Part shown: positions 1 through 8,839 of the stretch, piece by piece | Numbering within the stretch: position 1 is the stretch's first letter | How the letters are laid out: every line of letters begins with the position of its first letter | Source: Velthaea sp965214335 | GTDB taxonomy: Bacteria > Vulcanimicrobiota > Vulcanimicrobiia > Vulcanimicrobiales > Vulcanimicrobiaceae | Reading direction: 5' to 3' | Length of the DNA stretch: 64,000 bases | Assembly (NCBI GenBank): GCA_965214335.1 | Contig: CBDCBO010000012.1 | Coordinates: 1-64,000 of the forward strand | The notes under the pieces: model-generated | What the model was told of the DNA's origin: nothing | Seen by the model: only the letters and a program-made list of their open reading frames with translations | The model's database searches: none | Program-made: the position numbers and the translations under genes

Positions 1-20
1 TCGCGCACGATCCGGCTGCG

Positions 21-794
21 GTGGCTGACCGGCCCGTCGCGCTCGTCACCGGCGCCTCGATGGGTATCGGTGAAGCATTCTGCGATGCGTTGGGCGCTCG
101 CGGATACGACCTCGCGCTCATCGCGCGCGGCGCCGACGCTTTGGAACGCGTCGCGGCGCGTGTCGCCGGCGCGCACGGCACGAACGTACACACGATCGTC
201 GCCGATCTCGAAGATGCCGCGGCTGTGGAACGCGTCGAACGCAGCGTGCAGGAGCGCTTCGGACGCGTTGATCTGCTGGTCAATAACGCAGGGTACGGGG
301 CCCATGGCCGGTTTGAAACGATCGGCCCGCAGCGAAATAGCGGACAAGTTCGGCTCAACATCGAGGCGCTCGTTGCGCTGACGAATTGCTTCGCGCCGGC
401 AATGCTGACCCGGGGCAGCGGCGGTATCATCAATGTCGCATCGACGGCCGCCTTTCAGCCGGTGCCGTACATGGCCGTTTACGGGGCCACCAAAGCGTTC
501 GTGCTCTCGTTTTCCGAAGCACTGGCCGACGAGTTTCGCGGTCGCGGCGTGCGTGTTCTCGCGTTATGTCCCGGCGCCACGAGCACCAATTTTTTTAACC
601 GATCCGGCGACGGTGCGCAGCTCGGCCGCTTGCGCAATTCGGCCCAAGTCGTGCAGACAGCACTGCGCGCGTACGACCGTGGGCGCACGTACGTCATCGA
701 CGGCACCTTCAATCGGCTGTTGGCAGCATCGCCGCGCTTCCTGCCGCGTGCGCTCATTGCGCGCGTCGGCGGTCGACTCATGAAACCAACATAA
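21..794 (+). CDS. SDR-family short-chain dehydrogenase
   Basis: Classical short-chain dehydrogenase/reductase of 257 aa, a cytosolic NAD(P)-dependent oxidoreductase of unknown substrate. Visible motifs are the Rossmann TGASMGIG at residues 10-17, NNAG at 88-91, the catalytic Ser141 in the INVAS strand and the YxxxK pair Tyr154/Lys158. Length matches the family. The GTG at position 21 is used as the start, but the frame stays open to the window edge, so a few more residues may lie upstream. Substrate cannot be deduced. Confidence 0.88.
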   Translation: MADRPVALVTGASMGIGEAFCDALGARGYDLALIARGADALERVAARVAGAHGTNVHTIVADLEDAAAVERVERSVQERFGRVDLLVNNAGYGAHGRFETIGPQRNSGQVRLNIEALVALTNCFAPAMLTRGSGGIINVASTAAFQPVPYMAVYGATKAFVLSFSEALADEFRGRGVRVLALCPGATSTNFFNRSGDGAQLGRLRNSAQVVQTALRAYDRGRTYVIDGTFNRLLAASPRFLPRALIARVGGRLMKPT

Positions 795-899
795 ACGATC
801 CACGAACCTGCGCGTTCCAAATAGTACCGGCCCGCTAGCAGACATGGTGGTGGGGCGGCCGGCGCGGGAAGCGAGCAGCGCAAACCGAAACGCCCCGGC

Positions 900-1916
900 A
901 TGCCTGATGATGAGACGGCGCTCGAAGCGATCGCCCAAGCGGAGTACGGCATGTATTCGTACGAAGGGATCGCGACGTTTGCGGGCTTGCCGTATGCCGC
1001 CGATATCGATGCGCTCGTCAAAGCGCAACCCGATGTCGCGATCGTCGGCGCACCGTTCGATATTTCGACGACGCATCGGCCCGGTGCGCGCTTTGGACCG
1101 CGCGCGTTGCGCGCTCAAGCGTATCACCCGGGAACCTACCATCTCGATTTAGAGATTGAGATTTTCGAGAGTCTGCGCGTGGTCGACTTTGGTGACGCCC
1201 ACTGCCCGCACGGCTTAACCGATCGCAGTCACGCCAATATTCGTGCGCACGTCGGCGCCGTTGCGAGTCGCGGGATCATCCCGGTCATCATCGGCGGCGA
1301 CCACTCAATTACGTATCCGGCGGCGACGGCCGTGGCCGATTACCACGGCTGGGGTAAGGTGGGCATCGTGCATTTCGACGCGCACGCCGATACCGCCGAC
1401 GTCATTGACGGAAATTATGCCTCGCACGGAACGCCGATGCGGCGACTCATCGAAAGCGGCGCCGTGTTGGGCAAGAACTTCGTTCAGGTCGGGCTGCGCG
1501 GCTACTGGCCCCCGGCTGAAGTTTTCGGCTGGATGAAGCAGCAGGGCATGCGCTGGCACCTCATGGAGGAAGTGTGGCAGCGTGGCAGCGCGGCGGTCAT
1601 GCGCGACGCTGTCGCGCAAGCGATGGACGGCTGCGATGCGCTGTATGTCAGCGTCGACATCGACGTGCTCGACCCTGGTTTCGCACCGGGGACGGGGACG
1701 CCCGAACCGGGCGGCATGACCCCCGCCGATCTGTTGCGCGCGGTGCGGTTACTGGCTACGACGGCGAACGTCGTCGCACTCGACGTGGTCGAAGTGTCGC
1801 CGCCCTACGACCATGCCGAACAAACGATCAACAACGCGCACCGCGTCATCTTCGAGACGTTGGCCGGCATCGGCTGGAAGCGTCGCGCCGCTACGGCAGC
1901 CGCGTCGAAGCCGTGA
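900..1916 (+). CDS. speB: Agmatinase-family ureohydrolase
   Basis: A 338-aa arginase/agmatinase-family enzyme; these are binuclear Mn enzymes that release urea from guanidino compounds, typically agmatine to putrescine. The metal-binding signatures are all present: GGDHS near residue 132, FDAHAD near 160 and SVDIDVLDP near 250. The ATG at 900 is the natural start. The 3' end overlaps the convergent gene by 26 bp. Agmatine is the likeliest substrate from length and motif style, but guanidinobutyrase or a related activity cannot be excluded, so the symbol is provisional. Confidence 0.85.
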   Translation: MPDDETALEAIAQAEYGMYSYEGIATFAGLPYAADIDALVKAQPDVAIVGAPFDISTTHRPGARFGPRALRAQAYHPGTYHLDLEIEIFESLRVVDFGDAHCPHGLTDRSHANIRAHVGAVASRGIIPVIIGGDHSITYPAATAVADYHGWGKVGIVHFDAHADTADVIDGNYASHGTPMRRLIESGAVLGKNFVQVGLRGYWPPAEVFGWMKQQGMRWHLMEEVWQRGSAAVMRDAVAQAMDGCDALYVSVDIDVLDPGFAPGTGTPEPGGMTPADLLRAVRLLATTANVVALDVVEVSPPYDHAEQTINNAHRVIFETLAGIGWKRRAATAAASKP

Positions 1917-2265
1917 TCGCCGCGGTGGGCTGCAACAGCGCAATCATTTGCGCCGGATCGTCGGGCGTTAGAACAATATAGCGTGGGAAGCGCCCATGCT
2001 GCTCGATGACGACCGCATCGCCGAAAATCCGATTCCCCAGACTCAACGTCACGAATACCGAGGTCCAGCTTCGGAGCGAGAATTGCCATTGGGCGACGTC
2101 CGTAATGTTGTCTCTGGCAATGGCATACACCGGGAGCCGCGCGAAGAGCCGAATCTCGACCCGCGTGGGCGTTACGGCATAGGTGTATAGTCGACGGCCG
2201 AGCACCTGAATCAAAGCGGCGCCTACAAATACGGTCAAGCCGAATGCGATCAGCATTTCCTCCAC
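1891..2265 (-). CDS. Small membrane protein with PH-like domain
   Basis: A 124-aa protein with one N-terminal transmembrane helix (about residues 4-22) followed by a beta-rich stretch that begins with YAVTPTRVEI. That pattern is typical of bacterial PH-like (bPH/YdbT-type) membrane-anchored domains. Function is unknown. GTG at 2265 or ATG at 2256 could start it. The last 26 bp overlap the end of the convergent ureohydrolase gene. Family assignment is by pattern only. Confidence 0.55.
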   Translation of the reverse strand: MEEMLIAFGLTVFVGAALIQVLGRRLYTYAVTPTRVEIRLFARLPVYAIARDNITDVAQWQFSLRSWTSVFVTLSLGNRIFGDAVVIEQHGRFPRYIVLTPDDPAQMIALLQPTAAITASTRLP

Positions 2266-2283
2266 TCGTAAAGCGATGATCGG

Positions 2284-2856
2284 TTAGTAGGAACGAGCGG
2301 CGCCACGGGTCGGATAACGGCTCGCGTCAAGGCCGATACCGGGCCCGACGGTAACAGCGCCGACGTACGTATCGCCCGCGACTGCGACTTGCAGCGAGCC
2401 TTTGAGTGGTCCGATACCGAGATTGAGCGAGTAGGTCTGGGCAACTCCGGCAAGTGCGTTAGCCGATGCGGCGTTCGTAATGAAAGCTCCGAAGCCGGCA
2501 CCCGCGAAAGCGCCGAAAGCCGCGACGGCATGTCCGCCCGCTGCGGTCTTGTGCGCCGCATGGCCGGCTCCGGCGAATGCGCCCGCCGCCGCGAACGTTC
2601 CCGGATGCACGCCGCGCAGCCGGTCGTAAAACATACCGGCGCCCGCGGCGGCGGTGGCACCCAGGCCGCCGCCGAGGCCCGCTTCGATACTCGCGCCGCC
2701 GAGAAACCCGACGCCGAAGCCGTGCGCCGCTTGGTCGATCCGATCGACGGTGAGATGCGGCTCAGGCGCGCTCCGATTGCTTACCGGAAGACGGTGCGCG
2801 AACGTGGCGGACGGCGCGGTAAGCGTACGTGATTGCCCGGCCGGGCTAATGGACAT
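2284..2856 (-). CDS. Gly/Ala-rich hypothetical protein
   Basis: An unrecognised 190-aa protein. The middle (about residues 45-130) is very rich in Gly and Ala in helix-friendly patches with GxGxG-like repeats, suggesting glycine-zipper membrane-inserting or pore-like segments. The C-terminal 50 residues look beta-rich. The ATG at 2856 is a clear start. It lies 18 bp upstream of the PH-like gene on the same strand, so the two may be co-transcribed. A 147-aa frame on the opposite strand is treated as a shadow. Confidence 0.5.
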   Translation of the reverse strand: MSISPAGQSRTLTAPSATFAHRLPVSNRSAPEPHLTVDRIDQAAHGFGVGFLGGASIEAGLGGGLGATAAAGAGMFYDRLRGVHPGTFAAAGAFAGAGHAAHKTAAGGHAVAAFGAFAGAGFGAFITNAASANALAGVAQTYSLNLGIGPLKGSLQVAVAGDTYVGAVTVGPGIGLDASRYPTRGAARSY

Positions 2857-3033
2857 GCAAGCGTCCTTTGCAAAAGCGCTGATCTTGGACGGGTTATCCC
2901 ACGCATGGATTCGCGGGCAAGGGCGTGGGGCGATCGCTCGTTCCGCAGCGTGTCACGCGCTGGTAAAATCGAGCCGGAACGTTGCTTGGACGGCGCGCCG
3001 GCGACGATAACTTCAAGCAAGGAGAACGCTGCG

Positions 3034-3138
3034 ATGTTATTGTCTTCGATCTTATTTCTGATTGTTTTTCCGATCGTGTTCTGCGGCATGTTCGCAATGT
3101 ATCGGGCTCAAGGGCGGGCGCGTATCATCGCCCGCTGA
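3034..3138 (+). CDS. 34-aa single-helix membrane peptide
   Basis: Short open frame of 34 codons starting at ATG 3034. It is preceded by a strong Shine-Dalgarno (AAGGAG at about 3019-3024, roughly 10 nt upstream). The peptide begins MLLSSILFLIVFPIVFCGMF, a single hydrophobic helix, and ends in a basic tail with five Arg. That layout is typical of small regulatory or assembly-factor membrane peptides. The good ribosome-binding site is the main support. No homologue is recognised. Confidence 0.5.
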   Translation: MLLSSILFLIVFPIVFCGMFAMYRAQGRARIIAR

Positions 3139-3184
3139 CCGCTGCGGCAGGTTGCGACGCATCACATGGAAACGTAGCACGTTC

Positions 3185-4315
3185 ATGGCGTTGCCGGCCT
3201 CCGTTACACCCGTTCGTCACAGCGAACCACTCGACGCGCTTGCCGTCGGCGGCCCTGTCTATGCGCGCGGCGCGTATACCCCTTGGCCGCGCTACGGCGG
3301 CGGTGGCGACGCGCAGTCGGCGGCATTTGCCGAAGCCCGTCGCCTCATGGAGGAATCGCGCGCCGAAAGCACGCGGCGACGCTATTGCAAAGACTGGGCG
3401 ATGTTCGTGCGGTGGGTCGCCGGTTCGTACGCCGCGCATGCAACAGTGCCGGCGCATCCGGCCCTCATCGGCTTATATATCGGTTTTTTACGCACGCGAG
3501 GGTTGGCAAAACAGACGATCCTCGGCCGGTTAGCCGCAATTGCCTACGCGCACGAACTTGCCGCCGAACCGTCGCCCTTGAAGACCGGCGATTTGTACCG
3601 CCAGATTCGTGGCTTGCGGCGCCAAATCGAGAAACCGCGTCAAGCCCGTGAGGCACTCGTGCGCGAGGACGCCGCGCTGATGCTCAAAGCGTGGTCGTCA
3701 CCCAGTTCGCTCGGTGAAATTCGCGATCGCGCCATCTTCACGCTCACCTGGTGCAGCGCGCTGCGCCGCTCGAACATCGCTGCGCTGCAGTACGATGACG
3801 TGAAGCTCCGAACGGACGATCTCGACGGGCAGCGTTATCTGGAGATCTTCGTGCAGAAAAGTAAAACTGACCAGGAAGGCCGGGGCCGGCGGGTGATCGT
3901 TACCGAGTTGCCGGACGATCACCCGCTGTGCGCCGTGCGGGCGCTCGAAGGCTGGCTGCGCGCCTCGTTCGTGACGAGTGGACCGCTGTTTCGCACCTTT
4001 GCGCTCGATCCCAATCCAAAAACGCGCGCGTTAACGCAAAACGGCATCGATGGCCGCGACGTCAGTCGCGCCGTCAAACGGATCGCGACCCGCGCCGGCA
4101 TCGATCCGACGAAGTACGCCGCCCATTCGCTGCGTCGCGGTTTCGTTACCTCGGCCGATGCGGCCGGCGTCCGGCGCTCGCTCATTCGCGAACAGGGCGG
4201 CTGGAAAGACGATCGGATGATTAGCGTGTATACCAAAGTCGAGAACGTGCGGGATAACGCGTTGCGCGATATGTTCGCCCAGCCCAAGGACACCGCGTCC
4301 ACGCCCAAGACGTAA
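3185..4315 (+). CDS. Tyrosine recombinase / integrase
   Basis: A 376-aa site-specific recombinase of the tyrosine recombinase family (XerCD/phage integrase type). It has an N-terminal SAM-like core-binding domain (about residues 40-140) and a C-terminal catalytic domain with the first Arg in SALRRSN, the HSLRR box (HxxR) and a final Tyr in the ISVYTKV motif following GGW. ATG 3185 is preferred; a longer frame from 3062 would overlap the 34-aa peptide gene. It has no visible partner genes, att site or adjacent tRNA, and it borders the gene-poor stretch at 4854-5372. It may be an element remnant or a resident recombinase. Confidence 0.85.
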   Translation: MALPASVTPVRHSEPLDALAVGGPVYARGAYTPWPRYGGGGDAQSAAFAEARRLMEESRAESTRRRYCKDWAMFVRWVAGSYAAHATVPAHPALIGLYIGFLRTRGLAKQTILGRLAAIAYAHELAAEPSPLKTGDLYRQIRGLRRQIEKPRQAREALVREDAALMLKAWSSPSSLGEIRDRAIFTLTWCSALRRSNIAALQYDDVKLRTDDLDGQRYLEIFVQKSKTDQEGRGRRVIVTELPDDHPLCAVRALEGWLRASFVTSGPLFRTFALDPNPKTRALTQNGIDGRDVSRAVKRIATRAGIDPTKYAAHSLRRGFVTSADAAGVRRSLIREQGGWKDDRMISVYTKVENVRDNALRDMFAQPKDTASTPKT

Positions 4316-4367
4316 CCGGCACGGAGCTAAACGCGAACCGCAGTTTGTGCATCGTCGTCTACGTCGT

Positions 4368-4853
4368 ATGACCTCAAAGCAGCAATTGTTTGGATCGGCA
4401 ATCCTGGGCGGTAGCGCCGGCGCGTTGGTGATGGACGCGGTGCAAGCCGGCTGGACGCGTGCCTTCGATGCTGGCCGGCCGCCGGACGACCAAGACGAAG
4501 AGACGCAGGCGATCACCGCTGTCGTGGCGCTCCTCAAACGGTTGGCGCCGCGTCTGTTGCACCGCACACCATCGGCGGTTGCCGGACGCGCGATTCACTA
4601 CGTGTTCGGCATCGGCTTCGCCGGCGCATATCTCGCTTTGCTGCCACGCGGGCGACCGCATGCGCTACGCGGCTTCGCGTTCGGCACGCTGCTGTGGCTG
4701 CTCAGCGATTTGCTGCTCATTCCGTTGTTGAAGCTGGGCCGGCCATGGGCGCGCTATAGTGTCACCCAGCGCGCGAACGCACTTCTTTCACATTGGGCCT
4801 ACGCACTCGTCGTCGAATATTGTCGTCCGCAGTCCGCTAAGGGTTCGATTTAA
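4368..4853 (+). CDS. Hypothetical membrane protein (YagU/DUF1440-like)
   Basis: A 161-aa protein from ATG 4368 (GTG 4347 would add seven residues). It has several hydrophobic segments: a Gly-rich helix near the N-terminus (LGGSAGALVMDAV), a central GIGFAGAYLALL helix and a C-terminal pair around LLWLLSDLLLIPLL. The arrangement and length resemble YagU/DUF1440 inner-membrane proteins, but this is pattern recognition only. It follows the recombinase by about 50 bp on the same strand. Confidence 0.55.
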   Translation: MTSKQQLFGSAILGGSAGALVMDAVQAGWTRAFDAGRPPDDQDEETQAITAVVALLKRLAPRLLHRTPSAVAGRAIHYVFGIGFAGAYLALLPRGRPHALRGFAFGTLLWLLSDLLLIPLLKLGRPWARYSVTQRANALLSHWAYALVVEYCRPQSAKGSI

Positions 4854-5372
4854 AGGTTAGCCATTCTCAAAACGGGCCGCGTCTACTCTTCGAATCGAGC
4901 CGGTGGCCGATTCTACGTTTCTTGAAAATACACGAAGCGGTGGGTGATACTTTGGTTACTTCTGCCTCTGCGCTCATCGCAGCAACGGCTGGCGTTTCCA
5001 TACCGTTCGCCGCCGCTCCGCTCTTGATGGCTTCGTTCACGTTACAGCGAACCTGCAATATCCGCGCGACGCTCTCGAATGGCCGAATCCGGTCGTTGCC
5101 GGTGTTGTCCACGCGGTAGGTCGGCGATTACGAAGTGCGCCAATGTTGGACAAGCGGCCAATCTGCTCTGCGATGGTGGACTAACCGCTACATGTTATCG
5201 GCAGGCGAAAATGCCGGAATTTTCGTCCGACGTCAGAAACCAAATTTAAACGTCTTCGAACCGATTATCAAAGGAATGATGGCCAAATATTCCGCGGCCA
5301 GGTCGCTCACGTCGGGTTCGCTACAAGAAATGCAGCGCGGCGAGCACGATCCTGCGTTTTCACGGTCGAACA
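4854..5372. other. Gene-poor, less GC-rich stretch
   Basis: About 520 bp without a convincing gene. Short frames exist on both strands (4922-5119 plus, 4867-5112 minus, 5135-5383 plus), but none has a ribosome-binding site, an ATG or a recognisable family. Base composition is visibly less GC-rich than the flanks, with runs such as AAATTTAAACG near 5245. It lies between the recombinase/membrane-protein pair and the threonine dehydratase gene and may be decayed accessory DNA. Confidence 0.4.
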
Positions 5373-6590
5373 TTACTCGGTGACGACCTCCGCCTCGAAG
5401 CCGCCGGCTTTGAGCGCGGCCATGATCGCGCCAACGTCGTCCGGGCGTTCGACTTCCACGGTGAGGTCGAGCTCGGCGTGCTTGACCGAAATGCTGCCGA
5501 AAACGCGGTGATGCGTCACGTCGAGCACGTTCGCGCGGGCGGCACTGATCGCCGTTGCGACACTGGCAAGTTCGCCGGGCTTATCGACCATGTGCACGCG
5601 AATGCGGATGACGCGGCCCGAGCGCATGCGGTGCCGGACGATGACCGCCGCGAGCATCCCGGGATCGATGTTTCCGCCGCACAAAAGCGTGCCGACGCGC
5701 AATCCGGCGAAGCGCCCGGGCTGGGCCAGCAGCGCGGCGACCCCGGCGGCACCGGCGCCTTCACTCACCAGTTTCTCGTCTTCGATGAGCGTGACGATCG
5801 CCGTTTCGATCGCCGCTTCAGAAACGGTGATAACCTCGCGAACGACGTCGCGGATGACCGCCAACGGCAACCGGCCCAGACGTTTGACGGCGATGCCTTC
5901 GGCGATCGTCGGACCGCCGATCCCGTCGGCCAGATCGCTGCGGGCGGTGTCGACGCTGGGATAAAACGCCGACTGCACCGCGATGATTTCGGCTCGCGAG
6001 GCGGCGGCCGCGGCGGCCAGCGCCGCACCGGCGATTAAACCGCCGCCGCCGACCGGTACGAGCAGCACGTCGAAATCGCCGGCGTCCTCGAGGAACTCGA
6101 GGGTCGCGGTGCCTTGTCCGGCGATCACATGCGCGTCATCGTACGGATGCACGATCGTGGCACCGGTGCGTTCGGCCAAAAGCCGAGCGTAGTCGGCCGC
6201 TTCGTCGAAGGTGTCGCCCGTCAGCACCACCGCCGCGCCGAAATCACGCGTGCGCCGAATCTTTAGAAACGGCGTCGTCTGCGGCATGACGACGGTAGTC
6301 GCGATTCCCAACCGGGCGCCGTGGTAGGCAACGGCTTGGGCATGATTTCCGGCCGACATGGTAACGACGCCGCGTTCGCGTTCGCCTGAATCGAGCATGA
6401 GCAGCGCGTTGAGCGCTCCACGCTCCTTGTACGAACCGGTGGTTTGGCGAGTTTCCACTTTGAGCCAGACGTCGGCTCCGCTGGCCAGAGAAAGCGTGCG
6501 CGACCGCGATACGGGCGTTCGGATGATGCCGGTCGCGATGCGCTCCGCGGCTGCACGCACCGAGTGGGCTGAGATGTCCAGGGTCGCCAT
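5373..6590 (-). CDS. ilvA: Threonine dehydratase (ammonia-lyase) with ACT domain
   Basis: A 405-aa PLP-dependent enzyme that deaminates threonine to 2-oxobutanoate, the entry to isoleucine synthesis or to threonine catabolism. The PLP lysine lies in the SYKERGALNAL motif near residue 52 and the glycine loop is PVGGGGLIAG near residue 183. The C-terminal 75 residues form an ACT regulatory domain (HMVDKPGELASVATAI). A single ACT domain at this length matches the TdcB/short IlvA class rather than long biosynthetic IlvA, so the physiological role is open. ATG 6590 is the start. Confidence 0.88.
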   Translation of the reverse strand: MATLDISAHSVRAAAERIATGIIRTPVSRSRTLSLASGADVWLKVETRQTTGSYKERGALNALLMLDSGERERGVVTMSAGNHAQAVAYHGARLGIATTVVMPQTTPFLKIRRTRDFGAAVVLTGDTFDEAADYARLLAERTGATIVHPYDDAHVIAGQGTATLEFLEDAGDFDVLLVPVGGGGLIAGAALAAAAAASRAEIIAVQSAFYPSVDTARSDLADGIGGPTIAEGIAVKRLGRLPLAVIRDVVREVITVSEAAIETAIVTLIEDEKLVSEGAGAAGVAALLAQPGRFAGLRVGTLLCGGNIDPGMLAAVIVRHRMRSGRVIRIRVHMVDKPGELASVATAISAARANVLDVTHHRVFGSISVKHAELDLTVEVERPDDVGAIMAALKAGGFEAEVVTE

Positions 6591-6830
6591 AACTGTCGCG
6601 ACAGCTTTAACCGCTCCGGCCGGTCGGGCCTCGGTTGTGCGCCGGCCGCTCGAAGCTCGATCGATGATCTACCGCGCACGTCACCTCGCCCGGCGAACGA
6701 TTCGCGTGCACGGTGCAGCGCGGTCGCAAGCGAATCGCGAACGGGCGAGGAGGCGACCAAGCGGCAGCGAATCGTCGCACCCTCGACGCTACGATCGATA
6801 TTGCCTGCGATGCCGCAACGGAGACACACA

Positions 6831-7724
6831 ATGAATTGTCCGACGTGTCAAACCCCGTTACTGCCCGGCGCTAAGTTTTGCGCGAACTGCGGTGCGCCCG
6901 CACCAAGTGCGACGACGGTCGGCACATACACCGAACCAGTTCCCGAAGTCGACAATCCCAAAGCACCGATCGTCCTCGGCGACATGACGATCAAGATCGA
7001 GGGCGAACTCGTTCCGGTCGTCGACGTCGAGTTAGGCGCGCGTCAAACGATCTATTTCGAGCACCACATTCTCTTATGGAAGCAACCGAATGTGAAGCTC
7101 GGCTTCATGGGTTTGCAGAACGTTGCGAAACGCTTCTTCGCCGGGTTGCAAATTTTTATCAGTACCGCCCAAGGTCCCGGCAATATCGCGCTGTCGCGTG
7201 AAGCGCCCGGCCAGATCGTCGCTTTACGGCTGCGGCCGGGCCAAGCCGTCGACGTACGCGAGCATCAATTTCTGTTAGCGACCAGTAGCGTCGATTACAA
7301 CTTTTTTTGGCAAACGGGCTTAGCGAACGTGTTCTTCTCGCGCGCGGGCTTGTTCATCGACCGCTTCACCGCCGGCCGCGACGAAGGCGTGCTGTTGCTC
7401 CACGGCTATGGCAACGTGTTCGAGAAAACGTTGGCGCCGGGTGAGATGATCGATGTCGAACCGGGCGCCTGGCTCTGGAAAGATGCCAACGTCCGCATGG
7501 ATACCGTTACGGTGCTGCAATCGGGCGGCGGCGGCGGATTGATGGGCGCCTTGGGCGCCTTCGTCGGCGGCGCTTCGCTCATGATGAACCGGCTGTACGG
7601 CCCGGGCCGTGTCGGGTTCCAATCGATGACCTACCACGAACCGGCCGGCGAAGGTGCCCAGCAAGCGGGCGGCCAGAGCAACATCGGCGGCGTCATCAAC
7701 TCGCTCTTCGGTAACAAGCAGTAA
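6831..7724 (+). CDS. Zinc-ribbon + AIM24 domain protein
   Basis: A 297-aa protein that begins with a zinc ribbon (CPTCQ...CANCG, residues 3-24), followed after a short linker by an AIM24 domain (about residues 45-260), a double beta-sandwich family of unknown biochemical role. The C-terminal part contains glycine-rich runs (SGGGGGLMGALGAFVGGAS). The start is ATG 6831 with GGAG about 8 nt upstream; longer frames have no ribosome-binding site. Bacterial AIM24 proteins are often fused to such zinc ribbons. Partner and localisation are not evident. Confidence 0.8.
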   Translation: MNCPTCQTPLLPGAKFCANCGAPAPSATTVGTYTEPVPEVDNPKAPIVLGDMTIKIEGELVPVVDVELGARQTIYFEHHILLWKQPNVKLGFMGLQNVAKRFFAGLQIFISTAQGPGNIALSREAPGQIVALRLRPGQAVDVREHQFLLATSSVDYNFFWQTGLANVFFSRAGLFIDRFTAGRDEGVLLLHGYGNVFEKTLAPGEMIDVEPGAWLWKDANVRMDTVTVLQSGGGGGLMGALGAFVGGASLMMNRLYGPGRVGFQSMTYHEPAGEGAQQAGGQSNIGGVINSLFGNKQ

Positions 7725-7776
7725 CCATGGCCGAGTGTGAGCATAGTCGCAGTCGCAGCCGGGTAAACACCGATCG

Positions 7777-8289
7777 ATGAAGGTTTTTGTTGCGACGTTT
7801 GCATGGTGCTGCCTACTGCTCGGGGCGGGACCGGCGGGCGCTACGGAGCCGGCGCCATTGTCGATCGTCGTCCACGGCGACGGCGCGCAGGCGACGAAGC
7901 TTCCCGTCTACGATCCGAGTGCGCCGCTGGCGGTGAGCGTCACGAGTCCCGGCAATCCGCCGCTCCAAGCACTGCGCGTCGTCGCCGCCGGACCGAGCGG
8001 CCAGACGATCCGCCTGCCGTTGTCTCGCGCGGCCGATGGTTCGTTCCGCGGTCAGTTGACGCTCGCCGACCAAGGCATCTGGAACGTTCGGCTCATCACG
8101 CAGTCGGGCAATGTACAGACGCAAACGCTGCCGGTCGAGCTCGATGTCGAAGCCCCGCCGCCGTCAAATGCTTGGCAGATCGGCTTAGCCGTCGGCGCGG
8201 GCATCTTCTGCGTTTTCGGAATTGGTGGCTTCTGGCTATTGCGCCGGGGTAGTGGCGGCCGCGGACTTGCACTTCGGCCTGCGGCGTAA
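7777..8289 (+). CDS. Secreted/membrane-anchored Ig-like hypothetical protein
   Basis: A 170-aa protein with a Sec signal peptide (about residues 1-22, cleavage after AGA), a beta-rich extracytoplasmic domain of about 110 aa, and a C-terminal transmembrane helix (about 132-154) followed by basic residues. The domain (RVVAAGPSG...GSFRGQLTLADQGIWNVRL) looks like a small Ig/FixH- or YtkA-like fold. It lies 52 bp downstream of the AIM24 gene on the same strand. Function unknown. Confidence 0.6.
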   Translation: MKVFVATFAWCCLLLGAGPAGATEPAPLSIVVHGDGAQATKLPVYDPSAPLAVSVTSPGNPPLQALRVVAAGPSGQTIRLPLSRAADGSFRGQLTLADQGIWNVRLITQSGNVQTQTLPVELDVEAPPPSNAWQIGLAVGAGIFCVFGIGGFWLLRRGSGGRGLALRPAA

Positions 8290-8367
8290 GGGCCGGTCAG
8301 GCTTGCAGAAGCGGTCGCCATCATGCGCGCCGTTTAGATGCAGCGTTTCGCTTACGGCGGTCCGGGT

Positions 8368-8787
8368 TTACGAAACGTAGCTGACGTTCACGCTGTAGCC
8401 GACGGCCTCCGCTTGCCGCAACACACCCAGGACGTTATCGATTTCCGCGTCGATCGCGACGATCTCACCGGCGCTGATACCGACCGGAGCGGCGTTCTTC
8501 CAAAGCACCCGGCGCGCCGTCTGGAACGCTGCCCGCAAGCGCTGCGGCGAAGCTTCGAGCACCGGCCAATCCTCGTAGGACGCGGCCGGCACGATCCGCC
8601 AGCCGTCACCGGAGTTCATGCTTTCATCGGTAAATGCGTGCGGGATGGCGGCCAGCATGTCGAGTTGAATCCGGTCGTCGGCACTCACCGCAATTTCGGA
8701 ATCACCCAGGCGCAAAACGTAGCGGTAGAACGACGAGTTGGCCACCGTGCACATTCCGGCCGGGGAACCGACGTTCACATGAATCAT
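8368..8787 (-). CDS. Hypothetical protein downstream of thrB
   Basis: A 139-aa unrecognised, probably cytosolic protein starting at ATG 8787. No signal peptide, membrane segment or known motif is visible. The C-terminal half looks helical and acidic. It lies 52 bp after the homoserine kinase gene on the same strand, so it may be the last gene of the ilvD-thrC-thrB transcript. An ORF nested in another frame (8388-8609) is a shadow. Confidence 0.5.
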   Translation of the reverse strand: MIHVNVGSPAGMCTVANSSFYRYVLRLGDSEIAVSADDRIQLDMLAAIPHAFTDESMNSGDGWRIVPAASYEDWPVLEASPQRLRAAFQTARRVLWKNAAPVGISAGEIVAIDAEIDNVLGVLRQAEAVGYSVNVSYVS

Positions 8788-8839
8788 ATTCTTCGAACCG
8801 TTCGCGCGACCGGGTGGCGCCCCTTTAGCAGCGTCCCGA

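Noticed and set aside
4867..5119. Two overlapping short frames on opposite strands (81 and 65 codons)
   Set aside because: Neither has a ribosome-binding site, ATG or family resemblance; left as unassigned DNA.
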